From Malus domestica (taxonomy: Eukaryota; Streptophyta; Magnoliopsida; Rosales; Rosaceae), in contig NC_091675.1 of NCBI RefSeq assembly GCF_042453785.1, forward strand, positions 20,322,501-20,386,500: a stretch of 64,000 bases of DNA. The letters run 5' to 3'. The first letter of the stretch is position 1. The number at the start of each line of letters is the position of its first letter. The notes below the pieces were generated by a model. The model saw only the letters and a list, made by a program, of their open reading frames with translations. It ran no database searches and had not been told where the DNA came from. The translations under genes and the position numbers were made by a program. Below, one piece after another: positions 1 through 11,526 of this stretch.

Positions 1-1125
1 TACAATAGAATGGAATGTGTGAACTATCTTAGCTAATTAGGGTTTCTGAGTTTTGAAACATTTATTCAGTGGTACAGTTACAAACATGCATTGCAACGTA
101 GGTCACTAAAAGTGTGTGTGATGTGGCTTTCTCATGCAATATGTAGCTGGTCTATTTCATGCAGGTTATGGATACTCAGCGCAAGCATGGAGGTCTTGTT
201 CAAAATTAAATAATATCATCTAATTTTACTATAAGCTGAAATGTTATTCCATAATTTATTGTTCAAAATCAAAGATGATAAATAAATTAGAAAATGATTT
301 TCGCACACTCATTTTACTTTCTACACATTCTCGTTAATTTCTATCTCTTTGATTCTCTTTTTCTTTACTTAGGCCAAAAACGAAGAGAGTTGTAGGGTGA
401 GAAAATGTGCAAATCATTTCCTCAGTATTTTTTTTAATACAACGATATATTTACAGTAAGGGGCTAAGAAAATAAATTGGAATCAAATTCTACATTGATA
501 AGATTCAATCATTAAATCTCACTAACATATAAAATGGAATACCACTTGGTTGTATTGCTAAGTAAAATAATTTTTCTAAAAAATTATCCTATACGTAGAG
601 ATGATGGTGTTCACTATCCATCAACACCATGGCCGGTATGTATATTACCTTAATCGGTATTGTTTAACCCTTTCCTGTTGGGCTTATCCTCAATTAATTG
701 AGTTGTTGACCAATTAGGAACATTTTTTGTTTTTGTGATGCGGGGAGGAATTGTAAGACAGCTGAAATTGTTGTGTAGTATCGGAATTGTTACTTCATAT
801 AATAATGCGACCATGTTATTGCACGTAATCATAAATCTGTCCTCTCTCTCCATATAATAATAGGTAATAAGTTGATTTTATTATGTAAATGTGTTTCAAT
901 ACCATACAATAATTTTTCGCAAGATGTACTCATAGTTACATATATAAAACCTTGTGTGTGTGAATGTGTGTTAGGGGTGTGCAAAAGAGAGAGAAATCCA
1001 CTCACAAGCATATTTTTACAAAAATATGTCTTAGGATCGACATTCATCAACCCTTATACCATTTATAATACCTACGTGCGTAACAATAAAATTACCTTCC
1101 CCCAAGTGTTGTCCCTCTTGCTTCA
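1..1125. other. 3' flank of the NAC gene, no gene seen
   Basis: AT-rich sequence downstream of the minus-strand NAC stop codon. It should contain the NAC 3' UTR. A minus-strand AATAAA lies at about 877-882, some 245 bases past the stop, and is the best poly(A) signal candidate I see. Short TG-rich runs occur near 950-975. Open frames here are short, rich in stops on both sides and resemble no family I know. Confidence 0.5.
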
Positions 1126-2786
1126 TTATTTTTCAAATATGCATATCCCAATATCACAGTCAGGACTCGAATTCAGGAACCCATTTAACTTGTTCTCCAC
1201 TTGATCATCATCATCTCTAGCACTACTACTCTGCAACAACAACAATGACATATCTGATTCATCATGTGCACCAAAGCTTGCCTCTCCATCACCTTCATAC
1301 CTCTCCTCTTGACTCAGCTGTGAAGCCACAAACTTGTCCAGAGCCCTCCAGTCAGTAACCTTCTCCGCATTGTTACACCCTCGAATACTTTGCTCGTCTT
1401 CTAACTCAGTATTGTTCTCAGAGATAAGAGACATTGAGGTCGGCCGCTTTATTAAGGGAAGAGACGGGCTCTCAAGCTGAGGAAGCTGGACAAACGGATC
1501 AGAGTGCAGGAAGTTCAAACTATCAGCTTCTGTCTCTTGCTTGCACATGAAATTCTGGCTTAAAAAGCTCTGGGGCTGCCTCGAGATCATAAAATCCGTT
1601 GGATCAGCGACGGAAGTGAGACCGTTAAGTTCTTCGTAGAAGTAGCTTGAGTCCCAGCCTTCAATGCTTTTGTTTTGGCTACTGATTCTCTTCTTGAATG
1701 CTCTGCATACCACCCATCCTTCTTCCTGCAAAAACTTAACCAAATTACTTATTTGTAAGTGAAATGAGACAAAAATAATTAATTATCCGATTTCGATTAT
1801 TTAATTATTAATCATTTTGTTGGTGGAAACTGGAAATAGGTTGAGAGGGTCAATGTTTCTGGAGGAGAAAAGTGAAAATTTTCCCTTTTTACCTTTATAC
1901 ATATACATGCATTTTCTTTAATTAGCTTTTGCAGTTTTCTTTCTGTTTGGTAGAGAGAGGTAGTAACTTGATGTCAATCTAAAGGTAATGGCCATGCATG
2001 AGAAATGGATGTTTGCTTTTTGACAAACTGAAAGCCAAGGTTGGAAGATGAATTGGCAGAAAGAAAATTACAACATGCTTTTGAAGGCTTTAACTTTTGA
2101 CTTTGATGTGTTGGTGGAAGTGAGAGTGCATACATAAGTGGTCTACGAGTTACGCATGCAAATTTGGTCTACGAGTTACGCATGCAAATTAAGCGAGATT
2201 GTTCTACTATTCCCTTTAGAAAATCTGTTAGTTTCTGCTTTTTTAGAATTGCATTACACAAAAATCTACACATCCATATTGCACTTGTTTCTCCTTAAAA
2301 TTCTGTACAAAAGTGCACTTATCTTAATATAGAAGGTCAGTGCCACTAAGTAGAGTGATGGGTAAAAGTAGACCAGAGAACAACATTCAAAACTCGCCTT
2401 CGTAACAAAACAAAAAACAAAAGGGTCAACAGTTCGAACATCGATCCTTCCTCCATTGACCTTCTTTGTAACACAAAGGGGCCGGTAATAAAAGAAATTT
2501 GTAAAATATTTTACAGGTGTACGTTAGCTGGAAAAACTATAGGTCTCATACGAAGAAGTCATGAGAGGCCACTATCACATCTTCTACGATCGAGCATGGA
2601 AAGACAAAGTGTTGTCATTGACATTTTAGTCCATAAAGTGATGGTATGCCAAACTTGATACATTGTACAATTTTATGCTCAAATATTTAAGAACCAAATA
2701 ATCAACCTAAGTATTAGCTAGGTCAACAAGTGCTGTTCAAATTTCTTGACATGGTGACCTTGAAAACAGGTTCAAAGTTTAGGTTT

Positions 2787-2863
<77 letters not shown>

Positions 2864-3607
2864 TGATGATGATGATGATGGGTTTGATCACTTGCCTGCG
2901 GAGGTCCATTTTCGTCGGATTCGAGTCTGTATTCGTGCATGATCCAATCAGTCTTCTGTCCATTTGGAGCCCTTCCTTTGTAGAAGACAAGAGTTTTCCT
3001 CATCCCGATCAGTTTTGCCTTATCGTATACTGATTTGTCTCGACCCGTTGCCTTCCAGAACCCAGCCATGGTTGCTCTGTTGGTCCTTGTCCCAGTTGGA
3101 TACTTCTTGTCTTTGTGGCTAAAGAAGTACCACTCGTTCTGCTCTTCATACCCGATCCGACATCTCTCTGTCCATTAATGCCAATAAGATCATCAAGATC
3201 CATGTTATGTAAACCAAACGTTAATGCAGCAGGTAATGTGGATTAGTATGTATTCGGCACCAACCCATTAATCCGCAAAATAGTACACAAGGTTAGAGCT
3301 AGTATAAGGTTATATATACAAAGAAGAATAAAAAAAAAATAAGAAACATCCACTTGATGAGAACCAAAAACCCTAATTAGCATGATCCGGTAAATGATCA
3401 AGGGATGAAACCCGAACAATGCACTATTAGTTCGTGAGTAGTACCTTGAAGATCCCATGGTTCGATTCTGTAGAGATCAATGTCTCTGATGACATCAAGA
3501 TCGATCTTCTGGGAGGCAACTTTCTTTCTAAGATAGTACCCGACGAGCTCTTCATCCGTCGGATGAAAGCGGAAACCGGGTGGGACAGTAGACTCGATTG
3601 ACTCCAT
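1126..3607 (-). CDS. VND: NAC transcription factor, VND type (secondary-wall/xylem regulator)
   Basis: Three coding exons on the minus strand: 3445-3607, 2896-3167 and 1126-1725, joining in phase to a 344-residue protein. All five NAC subdomains are visible: A ([18 protein letters not shown], residues about 10-27), B ([12 protein letters not shown]), C ([18 protein letters not shown], then FWKATGRDK), D ([19 protein letters not shown]) and E ([12 protein letters not shown], starting exon 3). The C-terminal activation region has [19 protein letters not shown] and [16 protein letters not shown], patterns of the VND1-6 clade rather than VND7. VND proteins are nuclear switches for vessel-element differentiation, activating secondary-wall cellulose, xylan, lignin and cell-death genes. 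ATG at 3607 is the start; an in-frame TTG just before it is not. Length fits the family (about 325-377 residues). Intron 2 has a GC donor. Which VND paralogue this is cannot be settled by eye. Confidence 0.93.
2139..2190. repeat. 26 bp perfect tandem duplication in NAC intron 2
   Basis: Two identical head-to-tail copies (2139-2164 and 2165-2190) of a unit ending ACGCATGCAAATT. Each copy carries a CATGCA (RY-like) core overlapping an ATGCAAAT octamer. Exact identity suggests a recent duplication; a regulatory role is only a possibility. Confidence 0.9.
2792..2880. repeat. Compound microsatellite (GT)n(GA)n(GAT)n
   Basis: About 31 bases of GT repeat run straight into (GA)19 (2823-2860) and then a short GAT/ATG repeat up to 2880. 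On the transcribed minus strand it reads (ATC)n(CT)n(AC)n and begins only about 14 bases after the GC splice donor of intron 2. It also creates spurious open frames on both strands. Confidence 0.95.
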
Positions 3608-6089
3608 CAAAGCGCAGTTGGTAATTTGTACTGTTTACAACTGCATCAAATTCATCACCACTGCCATTAGTACCCACCACCACACCAACTTAACCAATGA
3701 GAACTTATAAGTAGAGCTAGCTAGCTAGAGAAAATGAAAACTCGGAAGAAAACGTTAAAAAAAGTGCCAACACATAGCTTTAATTGTTAAAAGGTAGAAG
3801 AAGAAAATGAAAAATGTAAACAACAGGAACAATGAAGACTCAGAGAATTAAAAAGGTGACAAGTGTTATCAGAGACAATCATCAGCTCATTTGGTGGTGA
3901 GAAACCCCACCATTTCTGGTTTGATCAGGGAATTATAATTATAAAAGCGTGTTACAAACAAATTAGTAAAAGAATACTTTTAATTAGTTAATTAATTACC
4001 ACAGAAACAGAGATTCGGAGACGATAAAGTAATTTAATTTTTGCTCAGGTTAAAAGGAATAGAGTTTGGTTTTGATAAAAAAACGAAGAGGAAGTTGGAG
4101 CTCGCTATTTGTGCAGAGGGGAAATGGGGGCTCTCAAGAAACGGACAAGTAGAGGTTTGTGCTAATGATGTTGTCTTGTGCTGGTGAATGGTGGAAATGA
4201 TGCATCAGAACGGGGTTTTCTATAATAATGACACTATTAACTTAATAATTAACTTTTGTAGACCCAAATATATATATACCCTAAGACCATCTCCAACCCT
4301 TGGGCTAAAAGCTAAATTTTTTAGCCCGAAAAATTTAGCTTTTAGCCCAGAAACATCTTTTCTGCTCCAACCCTTCTACCCTAAAATTTTAGCCCGGAAT
4401 TATTAAAGAATGAAATTAGCCTAAATTTTTTTCTTAAATCAATTTAAAAAAAAAATGTAGATTATTGTAAATTAATTTTATGAACATTTTAATCTAAAAA
4501 AATTTAAATTCCGATAAACATTTCACATTTAGCCCGGGGGGAAAGCTGGGGGGGTATTTGGCCCAGAAATAGCATTTGGCATTTAGCCTAAAATTTTAGC
4601 ATGGGTTGGAGAGTGTTTGGGGGGGTAATTTGGGGGGTAATTTGGCTTTTAGCCCAGGGTTGGAGATGGTCTAAAGATCAAAAACAAAAAATAGTTTTTT
4701 TCTTTTGTACGTTGAGGTGTCACCAATGGTAAAGAAATGAAAATAACAAAAGTTTAACTATGCTCTAATATATAATATGCCCTGAATGAATGAGTGTTGA
4801 ATATGTAACCAAGAATTTAATAGCCATGGATGTCGGTGTATTATATACATAAGTGCATACTAAAAAAATCTCAAAATAAGGAGGACATTTGAATTTGGGA
4901 GTTGCAAAAACAGAAAGGGAGGATGACGTGATCACAATTAAGCATGCGTTTCTCGAAAGGGAAAAGGGTTTGGAAACAAAAAGATGGAGGACGACAGCGT
5001 TTGATTGGATCAAGCCTGCTAAGAGAAAAGGTTAACAAAAAGAGAAAAAGAGAGACCACAAATTCTCTTCTGAGTCTCTGAGTGTGAGACTAGAGACTAT
5101 TTCATACTGCCGAAACGGGGGAGTCTGACCTTCTTGTCTGTTTGTCCAGAATTGCCGTGGCAAATATCTGACCCCTTTTTCCTTGATAGACTAGTACTCA
5201 GCAAAAATGCTGCTGACCCATACCATACATATATACAAAAGAAGAACAAATTAATTAAGAGCATGCATGCATTTTCAACATCATTAGTGTTCTCTTGCTA
5301 ATTAAACTCCATCAAGATGAGATTAATCCATGTGTTTAAATAGTTAATCCTGACCTTAAACTCCAGGTTTGTATCTTCCTCTTCTTTTCCTCTTTCTAGC
5401 TTTAGACTCTACAAGTTCTTAACAAATAGATAGATCATGAGTAAAATGCCACTTTGATGGGTGCCTCTTTAAGGGACAAGCTAGTGCCTTCAAATAGCTA
5501 GGTCAAGAAATCAATAGATCAGAATCATATAATTTTTCATGATGAGAGAAATGATTCAAATTTTCTCATCGGGTAGTGTAGAGACCAAGTCTTGACCGAA
5601 TAACCAGCATAATAGGTGTCGGCAGGAGGACTTGTTGCTCGAGTGGTGGAGAGTATTTAACTCTGAATCCGAAATCAGAGATTGGATTCACCTTCCTGAG
5701 ATCGATTCCCTCTTCCTCTTTGGCCTCTGGGGTTCTTAACAAAAAAAGAAAAGAAGAAGAGAATGAAAGAAAAGTTTGTGAAAGGATCAAGAAGAAACCC
5801 TACCTATACATATAACTGCTGGGAAATGGATCTTATACACATATATTCTTGTTTGGAAATTGGGATTAATATGCATTTGGATAGATTGATGGATGAGAGG
5901 GGGAGAGAGGCCTTCTGCTGATCAGCTCCGTCGTCTTAATTACCAAGAACAAGCAGAGAAGATCATATATATTCCTACTTGTTGAGAATGACTAATGAGA
6001 CGCTGGTTATACATACGCGTTTTGTAAATGTTTAAGGAATTTTCCATTCAAATACAGACTAATGTAGTTAAATAAACAATTAAACTTAC
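3608..6089 (-). other. NAC upstream region / probable 5' leader intron
   Basis: No recognisable coding gene lies between the NAC ATG and the good splice donor at 6090. A possible acceptor, TTTGATGCAG on the minus strand, ends at 3641, 34 bases before the ATG. If used with the donor CAG|GTAAG at 6090 it would define a roughly 2.4 kb leader intron carrying the 387 bp MITE at 4285-4671. Alternatively the region is ordinary promoter. A 74-codon minus-strand frame at 5566-5790 matches nothing I recognise. Confidence 0.4.
4285..4671. mobile_element. Tourist/Harbinger-like MITE (387 bp)
   Basis: Near-perfect terminal inverted repeats of more than 25 bp: GACCATCTCCAACCCTTGGG on the left, and the same sequence inverted on the right ending GGTTGGAGATGGTC. 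It is flanked by a 3 bp TAA duplication (4282-4284 and 4672-4674), the TWA target preference of PIF/Harbinger elements. It has no coding capacity. It sits about 680 bp upstream of the NAC start codon. Confidence 0.88.
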
Positions 6090-6220
6090 CTGATCAACTT
6101 TTGGTATCGGTGTAATTACTCGTTAAACGACAGAAAGCAACGAAGAAGAAGAAGACAAATTCAAGTGGAAGAAGTAGTAGTAGAACTCCGTTGAACAACA
6201 ACAGCAGAAAATAAATAAAA

Positions 6221-6263
<43 letters not shown>

Positions 6264-6285
6264 GTTTTAGGAAAGAAATTCCGTT
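6090..6285 (-). other. Candidate non-coding 5' exon (possibly of the NAC gene)
   Basis: On the minus strand a TATA box (6305-6316) is followed by a CT-rich leader and then an excellent donor, CAG|GTAAG, at 6090. CT-rich 5' leaders are typical of plant transcripts. The exon has no long reading frame. The assignment to the NAC gene is inference from strand and position; an independent non-coding transcript is possible. Confidence 0.4.
6225..6264. repeat. (GA)n microsatellite
   Basis: About 40 bases of GA repeat with one GGG interruption. It lies in the candidate 5' leader and is read as (CT)n on the minus strand. Confidence 0.9.
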
Positions 6286-6304
6286 AGGAGACGAGAGATG
6301 GAGA

Positions 6305-6316
6305 CAATATAAAAGG
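6305..6316 (-). promoter_or_regulatory. TATA box, minus strand
   Basis: The minus strand reads CCTTTTATATTG, with C/T-rich DNA on both sides and a CT-rich putative leader about 30-40 bases downstream. This arrangement is usual for a plant core promoter. A TGACGTCA palindrome (ACTTGACGTCACTCC on the plus strand, near 6375-6389) lies about 70 bp upstream. It is a perfect bZIP/CRE-like site. Confidence 0.5.
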
Positions 6317-6389
6317 GAAGGGGAGGGAGGGGAAGGACCGCTCGATTGCGCATGGGTTGATGGTTGTCCCCAGTACTTGACGTCACTCC

Positions 6390-6967
6390 CCTAGCTTCCT
6401 ACACAAACTCCCTTTTTTCTTCTTTACTTTCTTTCCGTCCATATTCTCTTCTCACCATTTTTAATTAATTTACAAGCTTAGCTTGTTTCCCAAGTTTAAA
6501 AGGCAACTTCCTTTGATGAATTCTTAAATGTTTTTTTTTTTGCACAGTTAAAAAAGATTACAAAAGGATCAACAAAGAATCGTTAAAAAGGATCAACAAA
6601 GAAATGTTGAACTGTGGAAATGAATCCAATATTGATAGGAGAAGGGATCTGGTATGAACTTATAAGGATTTGAGCTATTTTTTATATTGTCAATTGGTTT
6701 AATGATTTGGTGGTTTAATGGTTGGGGATGGAGGGTATGGTGAGGTAGGGAGGAGGAATTTAGTTTTGGTTTTTCTAGGAGGATAATGCAAGGAATGTTT
6801 AAACCTAATTTGTAAACTAAATGATGTATTACTAATAGGAAAAAAAAACACGGCAATCAACATTTAAATAATAATTCAATCATCAACAACCATATCATTT
6901 AATTTACAAAATTTGGTTTAAAAAATTGGTCTCCTTAGAATTACCCTTTTTGGAATGTGTTGTACGG
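6390..6967. other. Intergenic, nothing recognised
   Basis: AT-rich sequence with homopolymer runs and no repeat ends that I can pair. The 87-codon minus frame at 6593-6856 is low-complexity and without a recognisable motif. Confidence 0.5.
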
Positions 6968-7137
6968 GAGAGATTTTTCAATGTGCCCGGAATACAAGGT
7001 GTACACTACGAGTCATTATACAAGTAGTGAGATACTTGTGTTCAAAAATTAACAATTTAAAAATAAAACTTCTCATCATTTATATATTAACACGTGATGT
7101 ATACCACCCGTGTTCTGAGTACAATAAAAAATTTCTC
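6968..7137. mobile_element. Foldback MITE (about 170 bp)
   Basis: Left end GAGAGATTTTTCAATGTGCC and the inverted right end GAGAAATTTTTTATTGTACT are diverged inverted repeats. The similarity continues inwards (GGAATACAAGGTG against AGAACACGGGTGG), so most of the element folds into one imperfect hairpin. No clear target duplication is visible, so the exact ends are uncertain. Confidence 0.6.
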
Positions 7138-8049
7138 ATTGTGCAGAGAGAGAAGTGGAGGGTGTTGTGCGTAGATAGGAAAAAGAGATGAGGAAAGAGA
7201 GAAACGCAATGGGGGATGAGGTTGGTTTTTTTTAATATTTTTTAGAAGTTTTGGAAATATTTTTATTTATCTAAGAATATTAATAATAAATTTACACGCT
7301 CTTGACTTTGCTCTTAGCCAACAAATAGAGTTGCACAAAAGCAAGTATTATTCGGAATGAATAGTAAAAGCAAGTTAACTACCTAAACGGGTAATAGAGA
7401 AATGGGATTTTGTATGGGCTAATCCCCCATACAAATCATAATATTCCTTAACCATGACTTTAGCAGGAAAATTGCTAAACTAGATACAAGACTGGCTGTA
7501 AATTAAAGTGCTCAATTCAAATATTTATAGCAAATATGTGGCCGAACTTTGAATAGTTATAGTAGAAACTCATCAATTTTTTTCCTTTCTAAATATTCAC
7601 TTAATCAAGGCATTTTTTTTAAATATATATATTTTTCTTTTTAATTCCTCTTTTTATACAAGCAATAGTGAGATACTCCATTGATACTATCACTGACTGA
7701 CTGGAGCAAACGATGCAAAATTTTCATGGTAAAAGCGGAGATCAATTCCTGCTTTTTAGTCCAATTCAATTTCGAAGAAAATTGGACTTAAATAAACTTT
7801 GAAAAATATATATTTTCCCATATATTTGTTACATGATGAAACTATATCACTTATTATTTAATTAAAATATTTAATAAATCAAACGATGTCAACTGTAAAT
7901 ATTGAAATTACAACCCTTTTAAGTGCAATGTCCTCAAAACTACATGGATACATGTAGTTTGACCCTTTTTGTTTTGCATATGGAATGTTTTAAGGCTTGG
8001 GAATATCTTGGGGAATTGGTTTAAGGAATCTATCAAATGGAGCAGTTAC
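7138..8049. other. Intergenic, nothing recognised
   Basis: AT-rich, gene-free sequence with short homopolymers. It precedes the 5'-truncated LINE. No promoter or repeat boundary is clear. Confidence 0.5.
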
Positions 8050-11000
8050 TTAAATGAGGAGATTTAAATGCACATGGTGGCAATGAGACATGCAACAGAG
8101 GTTGTCATAGTGGCCATGGTTTTGGGGAGAGAAACAAGGAGGGCGAAGCCATTTTGGATTTTGCAATGGCATACGGTCTTTTTCTAGCCAATATTGTCTT
8201 TAAGAAGAGAGAAGAACATGTGGTCACCTACAAGATTGGGTCATCAAAAGCACAAATAGATTTCTTTTTAATGGGGAAGGGGGATCATATCAATTGTAAA
8301 GATTACAAAGTTATACCAGGAGAGAGCCTAGCTAACCAACATCGCATGTTGGTGAATTCATACATATCAAAAGAGATAGAAGAAAGAACAAGACTATAAA
8401 TTGTCCAAGAACTAGATGGTAGAATCTAAAAGGAGAAAAACAAGTCACTTTCAAAGTGAAAGTACTCGCTCAATGCATTTGGGATACATAGGGGAACGTT
8501 AGCCAAATGTGGGATTCTATGGCTAGTTTTACTTGAAAAATTGCAAAATTAATATTAAGAAAGTCCAAGGGTTTTGCTCACATCAAAGTGGAATGAGGAG
8601 GTATAGGAAAAGGTTAAGGGTAAGAAAAAGTGTTGTAAAGCCTTATCCAAGGATAGAAACCGGCAAAAACTGTGAGAGGTATAATATAGCAAAAAAAAAG
8701 CAAAAAAAAAGCCTTGAGAGAAGCGAAGCTAGTAGCTTTTGATGATATATAAGCGATTAAATACCAAAGAAAATGAGTTGGATATCTATAAACTGGCTAG
8801 AGTAAGGGAAAGGAAGACAATAGACTTGAATCAAGTAATGTGCATTAAATATGACAACGAAAATGTTCTAACAGATGAAGCATGGAAAAGCAGTGGGTCC
8901 CGACGATATACCGATCGAAATGTGGTGGAGATCTTGGGAGAGATCAGTATAGCATGGCTCACAAACTTTTTCGATAAGATTTTGAAAATGAAGAAGATGC
9001 CAAATGGGCGGCAAAAATACTTTGGTGCCTATTTACAAGAATAAGGGCGACACACAAAATTGCATGAATTATAAGTGTACTAAGTTAATGAGTCATAAAT
9101 GAAGCTTTGAAAGAAAGTAATTGAGCATAGATTGAGGCAAGAGACACGAGTCTTAGACAATCAATTCGGTTCATGCTAGGACGCTCAACTATAAATGCAA
9201 TCTATCTATTACGGAGATTGATGAAACGATGTAGAAATATGCATAAGGATTTGCAAGGGCTTATTATATTAACACCCCACATATTGTTGAATAAACCCCA
9301 CATACTTAATACACCCCATATTTACTTTTTCAACTAAAAATTATCTTAACACACCCCATATACTTCTCCATAATACCCTCACACCCCACATTCTCAACAT
9401 ACACCTTACATTTTCACATACACCCCACATTCTTTAAATCTTATTATATTAAAGTTCTATTAGTCAATGCATATGTTACCTTAAATAAAACATTATAAAA
9501 ATTGATCTGAGTTTATATTCTTGCTTATGTGGTTTTCATTATTTTCCATGGAATGATCTTTTGTTTCCTTCTTTTTGTCCAACAGATAGTTTTGCTACTT
9601 TGGCTTTCTCCTTTGCTTTCATTTAACATGTTGAACTATCTCTCGGTGACTTGTGTTAACGTAGGGGACTATGTGTTGGCATCTTGGTTAGGGATGATGG
9701 TATTCACTTGCTTTGTTTAAATACCGATTTAGCCATGAAGATCATTTTTTTTTTTACCAAAGCTCATAATTTACTAATCTATCTAAATGTCAAATCCGAA
9801 AAGTTCAATGCCCACTACCAATTTAGCCATGAAGATCATTTTTTTACCAGAGACCATTTATACCCTATTGTTCCTAGGTTAAAAATTTGGTTCTACAATC
9901 ATGTTTGAATGATATTGCAACCCCACCCATTCTAAGAAATAAACAGCAAGCATGCTTAAAAAAATTTAGCAAAAGAAAAAAAAAACACCACTAAACTATC
10001 TCAAAGTAGATTTGAATATTTTAGAATATATCTTTGTCTGTTATGTTGCAGAATACTTAACAGTTAATAAAAAAAACATAATGACAAGACATTGTGAGTG
10101 CAGGTGTGTACAAACTACAAAATTATAAATAAATTTACAGGTAGTTTTAGGATTTTATTTTTCATGATTTGGGGTGTAGGAAGAAAATAAATGCTTCTTT
10201 TTTTATTTTAGGTTTTTTTGAGAAAAAAGGGTTTAAATAGTCATTTTATACAAGTCATTTAACATTAAATTTTAAGTGGGATGTATTCAATAATTTGTGG
10301 GGTGTTATTAAAAAAATCCTTTGCAAATGATCTTTATAGATTTGAAAAAAGCGTATGATAAGATCCCATGAGAAATTCTTTGGATGATTCTAGAGAAGAA
10401 AGGAGTATGAGTAGCATATATCAAAGCAATAAAGGATATATATGATGTAGCAAAGATTGCAGTACGACTCGTGAAGGACAAATTGAAAGTCTTCCCATAA
10501 CCATAAGGTTACACCAACGTTAAGCTTTAAGTCCTTAACTTTTTGCATTCATATGAATGAGTTAACGAGACATATTCAAGATGATATCTTTTAGTGTATG
10601 TTTTTCACAAATGATATAGTGTTGATAGATAAAACACAGGAAGGAGTAAATGCGAAACTTAACCTTTGGAGGGAATCTAAGAGTCTCCTTCTAAGTTTGT
10701 CAAGGCAGAGTATATGAAGTGCAAGTTGAGTCCGATAGCTAGGGGTAAGGATTGTAGACCAATATCAAAGAGTGAACGCTTTCATTATCTTGGATCTATC
10801 TTTCAAAAGAACGGAGAATTGGATAGGAATCTCAACCATAGAATACAAGTTAGATGAATGAAGTAGAAAATCGTGCATCAGGTGTGTTGTGCAACCAATG
10901 AATACCACTAAAGCTTAAGGAAATTTTTTTATAGGATTGCAATAAGGTCATCAATGCTTTATGGTCTAGGTCAGGCATCAACAAGCGCATAAAATCAGTG

Positions 11001-11142
11001 TAGCGGAAGATTTGGAAAGAGATTCAAAGAAAAATATACAGAGTACTTGAAGTTAACAGAAGACTTGGCATAAAACCAAGTTCAATAGCGTATTAGGATT
11101 CATAAAGCTAACCCTACTTAATGAAATAAGACTTTGTTGTTG
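8050..11142 (+). mobile_element. Dead RTE-type LINE, split by a later insertion
   Basis: Translation of 8050-9250 shows remnants of an endonuclease (ILDFAMAYGLFLANIVFKKR, then THK-like VTYKIGSSKAQIDFFLM) and the start of a reverse transcriptase (DIYKLARVRERKTIDLNQV, LVPIYKNKGD). After the insertion at 9257-10319 the RT resumes with MIFIDLKKAYDKIP-like codons. FFTNDIVLIDKTQEGVNAKL follows, the FADD box with its first Asp changed, and then DRFHYLGSIFQKNGELDRNL. The 3' end is a LINE tail rich in TTG (about 11120-11142), typical of plant RTE elements. Stops and frameshifts occur throughout, and the 5' end is missing. It encodes nothing functional now. Confidence 0.85.
9257..10319. mobile_element. 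1.06 kb terminal-inverted-repeat element inside the LINE
   Basis: It interrupts the LINE reading frame. TTTGCAA is present on both sides (9250-9256 and 10320-10326), a 7-8 bp duplication. The ends are inverted: ...TTAACACCCCACATATTGTTG on the left matches TAATAACACCCCACAAATTATTG inverted from the right. The left subterminal 170 bp carries at least six spaced copies of an ACACCCCACAT-like motif, as in hAT or MULE subterminal repeats. The interior has a 26 bp direct repeat (GCCATGAAGATC core, near 9733 and 9825) and no recognisable transposase. Family is unassigned; a non-autonomous hAT or Mutator element is likeliest. Confidence 0.75.
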
Positions 11143-11526
11143 ACGATGGTTATTCATCAAAACCCAATGAATTTAATTGTTCTTGTCGGCTAAGTCTTTA
11201 CATGGAGCCCTATGGATTTAGCTATAGTTATTTACAAATGAAACTCACTAATCACTCGTGAGGTGCAATGATCATTACTATCAATTAAAGAATTGATCAT
11301 GATCGTGGTGTGTTGTGGTGTTGTTACTGTCCCGTTTTTCCGTGACTACTATCTTCCTCCACATCTCATGGACCCCCCACTTTGAAAGCTTCATGTTATC
11401 CATCCATTGATGCTGCTGCTGCTGCTTCTTCAGCTTGTCGTAAAAAAATTTCCTATTACTTAATTTCGTTTTCAAAGTTCAAATATTCTGACTGACGCAC
11501 ACCTGCCATACGTTCACCCTATTTTC
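11143..11526. other. Intergenic, nothing recognised
   Basis: Gene-free. A 64-codon minus frame (11281-11475) has a short glutamine run from a CTG/CAG repeat but no other support. Confidence 0.45.

Larger units (their letters stand above)
1726..2895 (-). other. NAC intron 2, GC-AG type
   Basis: Exon 2 ends ...CCTCCGCAG and the intron begins GCAAGT, so the donor is CAG|GCAAGT instead of CAG|GTAAGT. The acceptor is TTTTTGCAG before GAAGAAGGATGG. The protein requires this junction, because Gln-Glu-Glu-Gly-Trp continues in frame exactly across it. GC-AG introns are a known minority class that depends on a strong flanking consensus, which is met here. The intron is 1,170 bp and holds a compound microsatellite and a perfect 26 bp tandem repeat. 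Confidence 0.88.

Noticed and set aside
2730..3069. Open frames with His/Thr or Arg/Glu repeats on both strands
   Set aside because: They are translations of the microsatellite next to, and extending from, NAC exon 2.
5630..5710. tRNA-like sequence (TTGCTCGAGTGGT ... GAGATCGATTCCC) upstream of the NAC gene
   Set aside because: A and B box-like motifs are spaced plausibly, but no acceptor, D or T stem pairs and there is no clear SINE tail.
4900..6000. A microRNA precursor upstream of the NAC gene
   Set aside because: I looked for common conserved plant miRNA sequences on both strands and for a convincing hairpin and found neither.
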